From Flammeovirgaceae bacterium UBA5585 (lineage in GTDB: Bacteria; Bacteroidota; Bacteroidia; Cytophagales; Cyclobacteriaceae): 64,000 nucleotides of DNA. Below the pieces are notes generated by a model that was not told where the DNA came from, did not search any database, and saw only the letters and a list, made by a program, of their open reading frames with translations. The DNA lies in assembly GCA_002425185.1 (NCBI GenBank), contig DILT01000013.1, forward strand, positions 124,001-188,000, in the 5' to 3' direction. A program made the translations under genes and the position numbers. Positions 16,797 through 25,449 of the stretch are shown one piece after another; position 1 is the stretch's first letter, and each line of letters opens with the position of its first letter.

Positions 16797-19097
16797 TCAA
16801 TCCTCCAGGGTATGTCTATTAAACAGCAAAAAACCTACATGGAAAAGAACGCCAAATCGGGTTTCGGCATCATCATAATAGTTTGCACTCAAGCTAATTG
16901 GCCCGATAGGCGAATGATAAACAACCCCCGCTGAGCCTGCGAAAAAAAGTGTTGTAAGCGTGGTATTGGTGTAAGCCTCCTGATTTTGCCCCTGAAGGAT
17001 ATATTCCAGTGGCTTAAACAAATAACCTTCCACCCGAATATCAAGCGTACGGGGGTGTATCACAATTATATTGCGCGCACCCAGGGCCAGGTAATTTGTA
17101 GACCTGAAGTTTTCCAAAATCAATGTTCGGCTGTCTTGTATAGGGAAAAAAGCAGGTGTGTTCATTATAGTCCCAAAATAGTTTTGAAAGAATGGCTGGT
17201 TTGAGAATACTACATCGGCATAATATCCCGGCCTGAAGGAGCCCCTGCTAAAATAATGTTCTGCTGTTGCCCGAACACGAAACCACTGATGGTCTTTGCT
17301 TGAGGCCAACTGGTTTAGCGATGTTGTGCCGGGTGTATACTTTTCATGAACATGGAAATAGTATGCGCTTAATGTATAAGCCTTGCCCAACGATGCATAT
17401 TGCTTTCTGTTGAGGTCATTAACCGTTAATTTGAATCCTGTTTTATATCCACTCAGGTTAAGTACGTCCAGGGTATCCAGGCTATTGAATAATTTTGTGT
17501 TGGAGTATTGATCCTTATTGGTAAACCCGCCAAATACAACGGTAGCTTTTATGCTCTTGCCCAACGGCCAACCGGCTTGCATCATCAGTCTGCGATCGAA
17601 CCGCCTGGCCACCGTTGGTGTAGTCTTTTGCAACAGGTCGGTGCCCTCAACATAATCCCATTCATTAAATACGGCTTCCGGTTGCAAATAAAATCTTCCC
17701 AGGTAAGGTAAATCAATGCGCGTATTGGCTACCAGCGATTTGTAAAAACTACCTGTTTGAAAACCAAGATAAACATGGGTGAGGGTACTTTTAAAATAAT
17801 AGTAATTCAGTCCCAGGTACATGTTGCTGATATTTCGCGATGCCATTACGCCACCAAAATCAACCTGGAAATTTTTTTGAGGGCGTCTGGTTAGCAGTAA
17901 TGTATAATCGTTCTGCTCAGGATTAAATTGGATGGTTGGAAATACGTTACTGAAATAAGGCTCAGCTATCAATTTGAAATAACCCTCTTTCAATTCAGGC
18001 ATTCCCAACGGGCGGGCCTGATCTCCGTGCAGATTGAAAATCCTCCGGATATATTTTCGTTGTTGAGCATTGAAGTTTTTAAAGGTAATAGACGCTGCCT
18101 GAACAGGAACAGACCGGGCGTGAAAAGTCTTTCGTAGTTTTTGAACTTGCTCTTCTGGCTGACGCTTCTCAATTTTTTGATTAATCTCATTGATCTGCCT
18201 CAATGTTTGAACATACCCACTGTCAATCATCGCTTTGGCATATGCAAAGTCAAAGGAAGTATAGGGTTCAAGGTTTGACTGAATGTATACTCCGCTCTCG
18301 GGTATGGATGATGGGTCAGACTTATCGAGCAACATGTACAGCAGCGATCGGCTAATCAGCTTTTCATCTTCATTGTACGGATACTCGCTGTATACTTTTG
18401 AAGAAACATTGGACCCAATAATTACATCGGGTTCAAATTCCCGTTGCGCAACATCAACCGGAAAATTATTATACACGCCTCCGTCAAATAAATATTTTCC
18501 ATCAACCCGAATGGGGGTATAAAAAAATGGCACGGTTTGCGTAGCGCGCAAGGCTTCGCTTAGTGTTCCGCTGGAAAGGATTACCTGATTTTGCGAAAAT
18601 ACATCTGCCGCTACCACCCGAAGGGGCACAAACAAACTGTCAAAGTTATTTTTAGAAACAGACGATACCCTGCCAAAAATTTCAGTCAGGGCATAATTCA
18701 AGGAAGCATCATTGGCAATACTGGGGTTGAACTGAAATACACCGGCCGAATCCAGCGAGAGGTTAAGGCGTAAAAAATCCGGACTGGGCTCGTGGCTGTA
18801 ATAATGAAAGTTGTAGCCCTTTTCAGGTTGCCCGGTTACCCAGCGCAAAAATTCTTCTGAAAGCACCATGGCCTCAATTTGCTGTGGCGAGAAGCCAGCT
18901 GCATAAGCCGCGCCAACTATACCCCCCATGGATGTACCCACTACGAAGTCGATAGGAATCTCATTCTCCTCCAGTGCTTTGAGCACCCCTACATGAGCAA
19001 TACCCTTTGCGCCACCACCACTTAACACCAAAGCAACCTTTTGTGCAAACAGAATGGGTGAGCTCAGTAAAAAAAATATGAGGGCAACACTTCGCAT
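16797..19097 (-). CDS. patatin-like phospholipase fused to an outer-membrane barrel
   Basis: After a signal peptide, residues 20-320 are a patatin domain with the oxyanion loop LSGGGAKG (25-32), the nucleophile Ser56 in GTSMGG and the catalytic Asp in LFDGGVYNNFP near 212. A POTRA-like stretch (about 330-390) links to a C-terminal beta-barrel of about 370 residues. This is the layout of type Vd (PlpD-like) autotransporters and Bacteroidota RssA-like proteins, which hydrolyse phospholipids at the surface. All catalytic residues are present. It may modify lipids in the outer leaflet or act on other cells. Monocistronic. Confidence 0.9.
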   Translation of the reverse strand: MRSVALIFFLLSSPILFAQKVALVLSGGGAKGIAHVGVLKALEENEIPIDFVVGTSMGGIVGAAYAAGFSPQQIEAMVLSEEFLRWVTGQPEKGYNFHYYSHEPSPDFLRLNLSLDSAGVFQFNPSIANDASLNYALTEIFGRVSSVSKNNFDSLFVPLRVVAADVFSQNQVILSSGTLSEALRATQTVPFFYTPIRVDGKYLFDGGVYNNFPVDVAQREFEPDVIIGSNVSSKVYSEYPYNEDEKLISRSLLYMLLDKSDPSSIPESGVYIQSNLEPYTSFDFAYAKAMIDSGYVQTLRQINEINQKIEKRQPEEQVQKLRKTFHARSVPVQAASITFKNFNAQQRKYIRRIFNLHGDQARPLGMPELKEGYFKLIAEPYFSNVFPTIQFNPEQNDYTLLLTRRPQKNFQVDFGGVMASRNISNMYLGLNYYYFKSTLTHVYLGFQTGSFYKSLVANTRIDLPYLGRFYLQPEAVFNEWDYVEGTDLLQKTTPTVARRFDRRLMMQAGWPLGKSIKATVVFGGFTNKDQYSNTKLFNSLDTLDVLNLSGYKTGFKLTVNDLNRKQYASLGKAYTLSAYYFHVHEKYTPGTTSLNQLASSKDHQWFRVRATAEHYFSRGSFRPGYYADVVFSNQPFFQNYFGTIMNTPAFFPIQDSRTLILENFRSTNYLALGARNIIVIHPRTLDIRVEGYLFKPLEYILQGQNQEAYTNTTLTTLFFAGSAGVVYHSPIGPISLSANYYDDAETRFGVLFHVGFLLFNRHTLED

Positions 19098-19196
19098 CTT
19101 TTGGATAACGATTGGTTAGACGAAAATAGTCCAACAAAGTTGGAAGAAAGTTAACCTTATTTCTTTCGGGAAGAGGACTCTTGTAAAAAATACCTG

Positions 19197-20471
19197 CTAA
19201 AATGCTGCAGCAAACGTATTCGGTAATGGACCCGGTATAGCATTGAGTTGCCGGATAACATCAGCCTTTGTTGTTTCAAATTTCGATTGATATTCCGGCA
19301 AAATTGGTTCCGAGGGTGGAAGTTCAACCCGAAGCGCATCTACCTGTACGCCATTTTTCCAGAACCGGTAACAAACATGGGGTCCGGTGGCTAAACCGGT
19401 GCTGCCCACGTTACCGATCCATTGGCCCTGACGAACCCGTGTGCCCGGTTTAATACCCGGTGCAATTTTCGACATATGAAGGTACTGTGTAGTGTAGGTA
19501 CCGTTGTGCCGGATCTTAACGTAATTTCCATTGTTTGATTTATACTGTGCCTCCTCCACGGTGCCATCACCAACCGAGCGGATAGGCGTTCCCTCCGGAG
19601 CGGCAAAGTCTGTTCCCAAATGCGGTTTCCAAACTTTTTGAACAGGATGAAACCGATTGCCTGAATAGCGGGAGCTGATGCGCGTAAATTCAATAGGGTA
19701 TTTTAACAAGGCCTTACGCAAGCTCTTGCCATCTTCGTCAAAATAATCCAACCCATTTCCCTGATCAAAAGGAACCGCATAATAACCACTGCCAAAATGA
19801 TTGAAGTAAATACCATTGATCTTCTTTATTCCAATTGGTCTTCCGTCAACCTGTTGCTCTTCATAGATTAGTTTAAACTGATCGCCCCGCTGAAGGCGTT
19901 GAAAGTCAACCTGCCAGGCAAAAATGTCAACAAACTTATTGGTGAGCTCATGCGATATTCCCATCTCATAAATGGTATGAGATAATGATGAATTGATAAT
20001 TCCGGAAATTGTCCTTTCAACTACCGTTACTTCGCGCTGACACACATCAACACGCAGGGAATCCTCGAGGCGAAACACAACATAGTCGATAGCATTGGGC
20101 TCGTACACAAATACTTTTGGTACACGAAGGGAGTCGGGACTGCAGATGAAGGTAAACTTCTTATCGGGTGCAATCTTCCGCACATCAAAAACATTTCGTG
20201 GTAAACCCGCTACCTGATTGATCAGCTTTACAGGAACATTATATTCCCGCATTATGTCCGACAGAAATTGATTGCGCCTTACTTTATCCTCAATTACATG
20301 GAGGTCATCCACGATCATTCCAAACAAAACTGTAGGGGTTTTCCAGTCAAATGTAATCATCAGTGGATCTCCGGGCTCAACTGCTGATTCCCGATAAGGC
20401 GCATAATCACTATGCATGAAAATCCCCAGAATCAAGGCAAGGCAAAAACTAATGAACCCTCGGTTGACCAT
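19197..20471 (-). CDS. M23 peptidoglycan endopeptidase (MepM-like)
   Basis: A membrane-targeting N-terminus precedes an alpha/beta linker region (about 50-260, with a DLHVIEDKVRRNQFLSDI segment resembling the OapA/Csd3 inhibitory domain). The C-terminal peptidase (about 285-400) has the zinc ligands HLGTDFAAPEGTP (His and Asp), HMSKIAPG and GPHVCYRFW. It cleaves peptide crosslinks in the cell wall during growth. The N-terminal part probably holds the enzyme inactive until needed, as in Csd3. It stands alone, upstream of the patatin gene by about 100 bases. Confidence 0.9.
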   Translation of the reverse strand: MVNRGFISFCLALILGIFMHSDYAPYRESAVEPGDPLMITFDWKTPTVLFGMIVDDLHVIEDKVRRNQFLSDIMREYNVPVKLINQVAGLPRNVFDVRKIAPDKKFTFICSPDSLRVPKVFVYEPNAIDYVVFRLEDSLRVDVCQREVTVVERTISGIINSSLSHTIYEMGISHELTNKFVDIFAWQVDFQRLQRGDQFKLIYEEQQVDGRPIGIKKINGIYFNHFGSGYYAVPFDQGNGLDYFDEDGKSLRKALLKYPIEFTRISSRYSGNRFHPVQKVWKPHLGTDFAAPEGTPIRSVGDGTVEEAQYKSNNGNYVKIRHNGTYTTQYLHMSKIAPGIKPGTRVRQGQWIGNVGSTGLATGPHVCYRFWKNGVQVDALRVELPPSEPILPEYQSKFETTKADVIRQLNAIPGPLPNTFAAAF

Positions 20472-20596
20472 TGTTCGGTTATACGGTTAAAAAAATTGGC
20501 CTAAAGATTAAAAAATTCAGGTTTATAACCTGTGCTTACTCAGGTAAATGTAGCAGAATTTGCGAATTTGATCAACTTTAGCATCATTAATCAACT

Positions 20597-20830
20597 ATGG
20601 ATAAGTATGTACTAACCGAATTGGTAACCATAAAAATGCCCTTTGGTAAATACAAAGGCACGGTACTTTGCGACTTACCCGACTTTTACCTGGAGTGGTT
20701 TAATCGCAAGGGCTTTCCGAAAGGTAAATTGGGTAAACTGCTGGCTACTATTCATGAAATTAAACTCAATGGGCTTACACACTTGCTGCAACCTTTGAAA
20801 TCTTCAAGCCCGGAAAATAGTTGTGATTGA
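20597..20830 (+). CDS. DUF3820-family small protein
   Basis: The 77 residues match the DUF3820 family, whose hallmark MPFGKYKG (14-21) and FYLEWF are plainly visible. The family's biochemical role is unresolved; some entries carry a virulence-factor label without strong evidence. An alternative view links the FGKYKG block to exonuclease-associated ssDNA-binding modules, but I see no nuclease residues. The 3' end overlaps a terminator stem, so transcription stops here. Confidence 0.82.
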   Translation: MDKYVLTELVTIKMPFGKYKGTVLCDLPDFYLEWFNRKGFPKGKLGKLLATIHEIKLNGLTHLLQPLKSSSPENSCD

Positions 20831-20842
20831 GTCCGGGTTTTC
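20809..20842 (+). terminator. terminator overlapping the DUF3820 stop
   Basis: CCCGGA (20809-20814) pairs with TCCGGG (20832-20837), and the stem is followed by TTTTCC. The left arm lies inside the coding sequence. Confidence 0.5.
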
Positions 20843-20849
20843 CGTATGA

Positions 20850-22925
20850 TTAATTATAAAGCTCTGCAAATTTTTTCTTACCGCTTTCTAAGAAAAGCAC
20901 AAAGTTTTCTACGCTTTTGTCGTAGCCATACGGCCAGGCCAATACGCGCTCATCTGTACCTACCAACACATAAAACGGTTGAGCATTATTGTCAAGATTG
21001 GCGATTTGCAAATCTGCATTTTTCTTGCCGATAGTTTTCTTCACTTTGCCATCATAGCTTGAGGTAAACCACTCTGTTTCCGGCAGCATAGTTTTATCGT
21101 CAACATACAGGGCCACAATAACGAAATCATTTTTCAGTCGCTCCAGCACAGCCGGATCACTCCACACTACGGCCTCCATTTCGCGGCAGTTGGTGCAACC
21201 ATGCCCGGTAAAGTCAATGAACAATGGCTTATTCTGTTGGCGTGCACAGGCCAAAGCTTGCTCATAGTCAAAATAACCATTGAGCCCGTGCGGCAGATGC
21301 AGAAAATCAGTGTACTTCGGCAAGTCACAAATCTCATTACTACGCACGCTGCGTGTCATTGCTACCAAATCAAAATCGTGCGTGTGTTGCGGGGGAAGAT
21401 AGCCGGCCAACGCCTTTAAGGGTGCGCCCCATAAACCCGGCACCAGGTAAATCACAAAAGAAAAAACTACGGTGGCCAGCAACAATCGCGGTACTGAAAT
21501 TTTTTCTACCGGACTATCATGAGGCATACGAATTTTACCCAACAGGTAAAAACCCAATAGTGAAAAGATCACAATCCATAATGCAATGTTGGTATCGCGA
21601 TCGAGCAAACGCCAGTGGTAAGCCTGATCGGCAATGCTGAAAAATTTAAGTGCAAGCGCCAACTCCAAAAAACCAAGTGTGACTTTAACCGAGTTAAGCC
21701 AGCCGCCCGATTTTGGTAAACTCTTTACCATCTCCGGAAAAAACGCAAAGAAGGTAAAGGGTAATGCAAATGCGATGGAATATGAAAGCATCATTAAGAT
21801 GGGCTTCAGCACCTCCCCGCCTGCCGACAACGCCAGCACACTGCCAACAATCGGAACCGTGCAACTGAACGATATCAGTACCAGTGTAAACGCCATAAAA
21901 AACACACCGATCAATCCGCCCTTTTCAGCCTGTTGATCAACCTTGTTTACCAGTTTGTAGGGTGCATTAATTTCAAAGAGGCCGAAGAAAGACAGCGCAA
22001 AAATTATAAATACAAAAAAGATAAAAAGATTAAGTGCCCAGTTGGTGGCCATGGCATTTAATCCTTCAGGACCGAGCAGTATGGCAAACAAGGTTCCGGC
22101 TGATGAGTACAATACGATAATGGAAATTCCAAAAATCAACGCCTTCTTTACTCCTTCGCGTTTTGTCTGTGTGTCTTTCAGAAAGAACGTAACTGTCATC
22201 GGAACCATTGGGAAAACGCAAGGGGTGATCAACGCGGCAAGGCCAGCCAGAAAAGCAAAGACCAGGAGCGCCCAAAACGATTCGTTGCCATAACTTGACT
22301 CACCTTCAAGAATTGATTTGTCCAGCATGGGGCCTTTAACTGCACCGTATTGAACAGGGGGTAATGTAATTTCCGCTTTTGGAGACTCGATGACTTCTGC
22401 CTGTTGAATTTCCTCTTGCTTCGGCTCGTTTGCCTTTTTTGATTTAACCGGCTCACCTGAAACCGTAATGCCTGCGAATGAAAACTCTCCGTCAAACGGA
22501 ATACATTTACCATCAACCTCGGTGCATGTTTGTCCTTCATACACTCCGGACAACTTCAGGTCTTTACTTAACACGCGAATGGTTTGCCTGAACTCACCTT
22601 TGCCCTTGAATATTTTTACGTCACAATCAAAAATTTCATCGTGCTTATCAATCGGGTTAATGGCCTTTAGTTTTCCTACAAGTTCAAAGCTGGCATGTGG
22701 GGTGAGCGTAACCATAGTGAGCAAGGGACCGCAGTCGGGATCAAAATCATTGGCGTAAACGTACCAGTCCTTATCGGTAGTTACCCTAAAAATCAGATCA
22801 AGCTGGTCACCGGTTTTCACCGATGGTTGAGCGGGTTCCCATGTCCAACGAGCGGGTGTCAGAATCTGGGCTGATAACAGCCCTGTTGAAAACAGCAGGA
22901 GAACAGGAAGCAGGTATTTAAACAT
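20850..22925 (-). CDS. dsbD: thiol:disulfide interchange protein DsbD
   Basis: DsbD carries electrons from cytoplasmic thioredoxin to periplasmic thiols. The chosen ATG at 22925 gives a signal peptide (MFKYLLPVLLLFSTGLLSAQ). The N-terminal alpha domain (about 20-180) is followed by eight membrane helices (about 220-500) with the paired transport cysteines in LITPCVFPM and SFSCTVPIVG, and a C-terminal thioredoxin domain with CTNC near residue 570. All three redox centres are present. It may serve cytochrome maturation or isomerase reduction. Monocistronic on the minus strand. Confidence 0.94.
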   Translation of the reverse strand: MFKYLLPVLLLFSTGLLSAQILTPARWTWEPAQPSVKTGDQLDLIFRVTTDKDWYVYANDFDPDCGPLLTMVTLTPHASFELVGKLKAINPIDKHDEIFDCDVKIFKGKGEFRQTIRVLSKDLKLSGVYEGQTCTEVDGKCIPFDGEFSFAGITVSGEPVKSKKANEPKQEEIQQAEVIESPKAEITLPPVQYGAVKGPMLDKSILEGESSYGNESFWALLVFAFLAGLAALITPCVFPMVPMTVTFFLKDTQTKREGVKKALIFGISIIVLYSSAGTLFAILLGPEGLNAMATNWALNLFIFFVFIIFALSFFGLFEINAPYKLVNKVDQQAEKGGLIGVFFMAFTLVLISFSCTVPIVGSVLALSAGGEVLKPILMMLSYSIAFALPFTFFAFFPEMVKSLPKSGGWLNSVKVTLGFLELALALKFFSIADQAYHWRLLDRDTNIALWIVIFSLLGFYLLGKIRMPHDSPVEKISVPRLLLATVVFSFVIYLVPGLWGAPLKALAGYLPPQHTHDFDLVAMTRSVRSNEICDLPKYTDFLHLPHGLNGYFDYEQALACARQQNKPLFIDFTGHGCTNCREMEAVVWSDPAVLERLKNDFVIVALYVDDKTMLPETEWFTSSYDGKVKKTIGKKNADLQIANLDNNAQPFYVLVGTDERVLAWPYGYDKSVENFVLFLESGKKKFAELYN

Positions 22926-23072
22926 AGCAATTTCCTTTAGGAATGGTAGCATAACACAGTGGGCTGCAAAATAGTTGTTTGATTGTTGTGCCGGGACGAA
23001 AAAGCAAGGAATTATGACAGGGATATTACATTTTCGAGCCTTGGAACACGCTACGTAATAAAATTCATCGCT

Positions 23073-23687
23073 TTACTGAGCTTTCATTATTTCCTCATCG
23101 AAAGTATAGATCATACCATCCGTCATCTCTATGATAAATTCCAGTTTCATTGAAACTTGCTGAAACGGCCTTTCCTTGAGCCGGAGAGAATACATATCAT
23201 AGGCATAAATATCCCTCATGTCTTGAATAAAGAAATTAATATCAATAAAAGTACTTGAGGTGTAATATGACATACCAAAACGATTTGTAATATCATCTCC
23301 GGCTTTTATCTCATCATTGGCTGTGTTTAGTGCAAAAGCGTTCCGTGCCTTTATTTTAAGGGATTGTATCTTTTGAATAGCCTTCGGATCGCGAGGGCTG
23401 CAGGCATATGCCGTACTAATAACATGTAAGGCCGGAGGAGGTGTGTCTGTTTTAACAACTTGCCAATTCGCAATGTAGATTAACTTAAAAATCTGATCGT
23501 ATGAATATGTTGCAGAAGTATCCAGGTTAGTGCCCGCTGAGCCAATGGTTTTCAGATCAAGATCAGTAATACTGATATCTCTTACCGTACTTCCGCAACC
23601 GCAATCATTCAAACAAAATAAATCGCAGCTAACGGGAATTATGCCTGTTAAGAGACAGATAAAAAAAGTAGTCAGATGCCTTTTCAT
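23073..23687 (-). CDS. putative lipoprotein, DUF5034-like
   Basis: Start at 23687 gives MKRHLTTFFICLLTGIIPVSC, a lipoprotein signal with the lipobox Cys at 21. A Cys-rich DLFCLNDCGCG follows. The mature domain of about 180 residues is mixed alpha/beta with no catalytic motif and looks like the DUF5034 lipoproteins of Bacteroidota; that assignment is from memory and tentative. It lies 22 bases after the M20 peptidase stop, so it is probably its operon partner. The cluster of Cys after the anchor may form disulfides. Confidence 0.62.
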   Translation of the reverse strand: MKRHLTTFFICLLTGIIPVSCDLFCLNDCGCGSTVRDISITDLDLKTIGSAGTNLDTSATYSYDQIFKLIYIANWQVVKTDTPPPALHVISTAYACSPRDPKAIQKIQSLKIKARNAFALNTANDEIKAGDDITNRFGMSYYTSSTFIDINFFIQDMRDIYAYDMYSLRLKERPFQQVSMKLEFIIEMTDGMIYTFDEEIMKAQ

Positions 23688-23709
23688 TTTAGTTGCAATC
23701 ACGACATCA

Positions 23710-25071
23710 TCAATTGCTCTTCGAATAGTGATTATAGAAAGCAACAATGGTTTCGATGCCCAGCAAGAAATTCTTTACTCCATAATGTTCGTTGGGAGAA
23801 TGTATAGCGTCTGAATCCAAACCAAATCCCATCAGCACGGTATCTAAACCCAGTTCATCTTTAAACAATGCAACAATAGGAATGCTTCCACCATCGCGTG
23901 TTGGTATGGGTTTCTTGCCCCACACTTCCTGGAAGGCGGCACTGGCTGCTTTGAACGCTGCTGAGTCAGTTGGTGTAACGGCAGGCTGGCCGCCATGCAG
24001 GGCTGTTACTTTTACTTTTACCGACTTTGGTGCTATGGCATTGAAATGCTTCGTAAATAATTCTGTTATCTCTTCATTACTTTGGTTGGGCACCAGTCGC
24101 ATTGAAATTTTTGCAAACGCTTTTGATGGCAACACGGTTTTTGCACCTTCACCGGTATAGCCTCCCCAAATTCCATTAACATCCAGCGTTGGGCGGATGC
24201 CGGTGCGCTCTAATGTCGTATAACCTTTTTCTCCCTGTATATCATCAATGCCTAATTCCTTCTTGTAGTTATCTAAACTAAATGGTGCCTTATTAATCGC
24301 TTCGCGATCCGCAGCACTTAACTCAACTACTTTATCATAAAAACCCGGAATGGTAACACGCCCGTTTTCATCGTGCAGGGAGGCAATCATTTTGCTTAAT
24401 ACATTTACCGGATTGGCCACTGCCCCGCCATAAACACCCGAGTGCAAATCGCGGTTTGGCCCGGTAACCTCCACTTCCATATAACTCAATCCGCGTAAGC
24501 CTGCGGTTATGGACGGGTGGTCCAGCGAAATAATCGCGGTATCTGATACAAGTATGATATCAGCTTTCAGCCTGGCCTTATTTTCCCGAACAAATGTTCC
24601 CAGGTTATCAGAGCCTACTTCTTCTTCGCCTTCCACCATAAACTTCACGTTGCAGGGGAGCGTTTTCAATTTCATCATGGCTTCAAATGCCTTCACGTGC
24701 ATATACACTTGTCCCTTATCATCACAAGAACCACGGGCATAAATTTTCCCATCTTTAATGACCGGCTCAAACGGAGGCGAATGCCATAAATCGAGTGGAT
24801 CGGGTGGTTGCACATCGTAATGGCCGTAAACCAATACGGTAGGTAACGATGGATTTACAATCTTTTCAGCAAAAACAATTGGGTGTCCTTTTGTCTCGCA
24901 TAGTTCAACCGTATCTACTCCGGCCTCTTTAAATTTATTCACTAAAAATTCAGCGGCCTTGCGCACATCACCTTTCAGGCGGCTATCAGCACTTACCGAT
25001 GGAATGCGCAGCAGTTCAAAAAGTTCGTCCAGAAAACGTTGTTGATTGGATTCAATGTATTGCTTAATCAT
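23710..25071 (-). CDS. M20-family dipeptidase
   Basis: This 453-residue enzyme has the dinuclear zinc motifs of the M20 family: YGHYDVQP (His, Asp), ARGSCDDKGQ (bridging Asp), the Glu-Glu pair in EGEEEVGSDN, Asp in LVSDTA and His in DAIHSPNEH. A dimerisation lid occupies about 180-330 (HSGVYGGAVANP). No signal peptide, so it is cytoplasmic and hydrolyses dipeptides. It begins 30 bases after the small ABM-like gene and is followed closely by the lipoprotein gene. Confidence 0.94.
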   Translation of the reverse strand: MIKQYIESNQQRFLDELFELLRIPSVSADSRLKGDVRKAAEFLVNKFKEAGVDTVELCETKGHPIVFAEKIVNPSLPTVLVYGHYDVQPPDPLDLWHSPPFEPVIKDGKIYARGSCDDKGQVYMHVKAFEAMMKLKTLPCNVKFMVEGEEEVGSDNLGTFVRENKARLKADIILVSDTAIISLDHPSITAGLRGLSYMEVEVTGPNRDLHSGVYGGAVANPVNVLSKMIASLHDENGRVTIPGFYDKVVELSAADREAINKAPFSLDNYKKELGIDDIQGEKGYTTLERTGIRPTLDVNGIWGGYTGEGAKTVLPSKAFAKISMRLVPNQSNEEITELFTKHFNAIAPKSVKVKVTALHGGQPAVTPTDSAAFKAASAAFQEVWGKKPIPTRDGGSIPIVALFKDELGLDTVLMGFGLDSDAIHSPNEHYGVKNFLLGIETIVAFYNHYSKSN

Positions 25072-25101
25072 GACTATTAGTTAGATATGTGAAATTAGTT
25101 T

Positions 25102-25407
25102 TTATTCTACGAATGCTAAATACTTTCCGATTTGTTTCTCACTGGAGGTTAATCGCTCGCAAACCGAATCCAATTCAAGGTACTTAGCTTCGTGTGTCTT
25201 TAAGAAGGCTTCATAGGATTCCTTAGATACCCATTTATCAATCGTTATGAAAGTACGCGCTTTAGCTTCCGACATAAGAAGATCAGTAGAAATATAATTC
25301 TCAGCCTGTCGAAAGAACTTCGCCCACATACCATCGGGCTTATAGTATTCCAAAAACTGAGATTTGTGTGCGGTGTGGATTTCATATTCCCAGATGATGA
25401 TATACAT
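25102..25407 (-). CDS. small ferredoxin-like (antibiotic-biosynthesis-monooxygenase-type) protein
   Basis: The 101 residues begin MYIIIWEYEIHTAHKSQFLEYY and contain an ABM-like dimeric alpha/beta barrel pattern: strand, helix, then TFITIDKWVSKESYEAFLKTHE. This fold is used by quinone-forming monooxygenases and by many small proteins without known activity. No active-site residue can be assigned. It sits 42 bases downstream of the giant exported protein gene and 30 bases before the M20 gene in the same direction. Confidence 0.6.
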   Translation of the reverse strand: MYIIIWEYEIHTAHKSQFLEYYKPDGMWAKFFRQAENYISTDLLMSEAKARTFITIDKWVSKESYEAFLKTHEAKYLELDSVCERLTSSEKQIGKYLAFVE

Positions 25408-25449
25408 GGTGGATATAAATTCGCTTCAGGATTTCCTACTGTGCCCGGG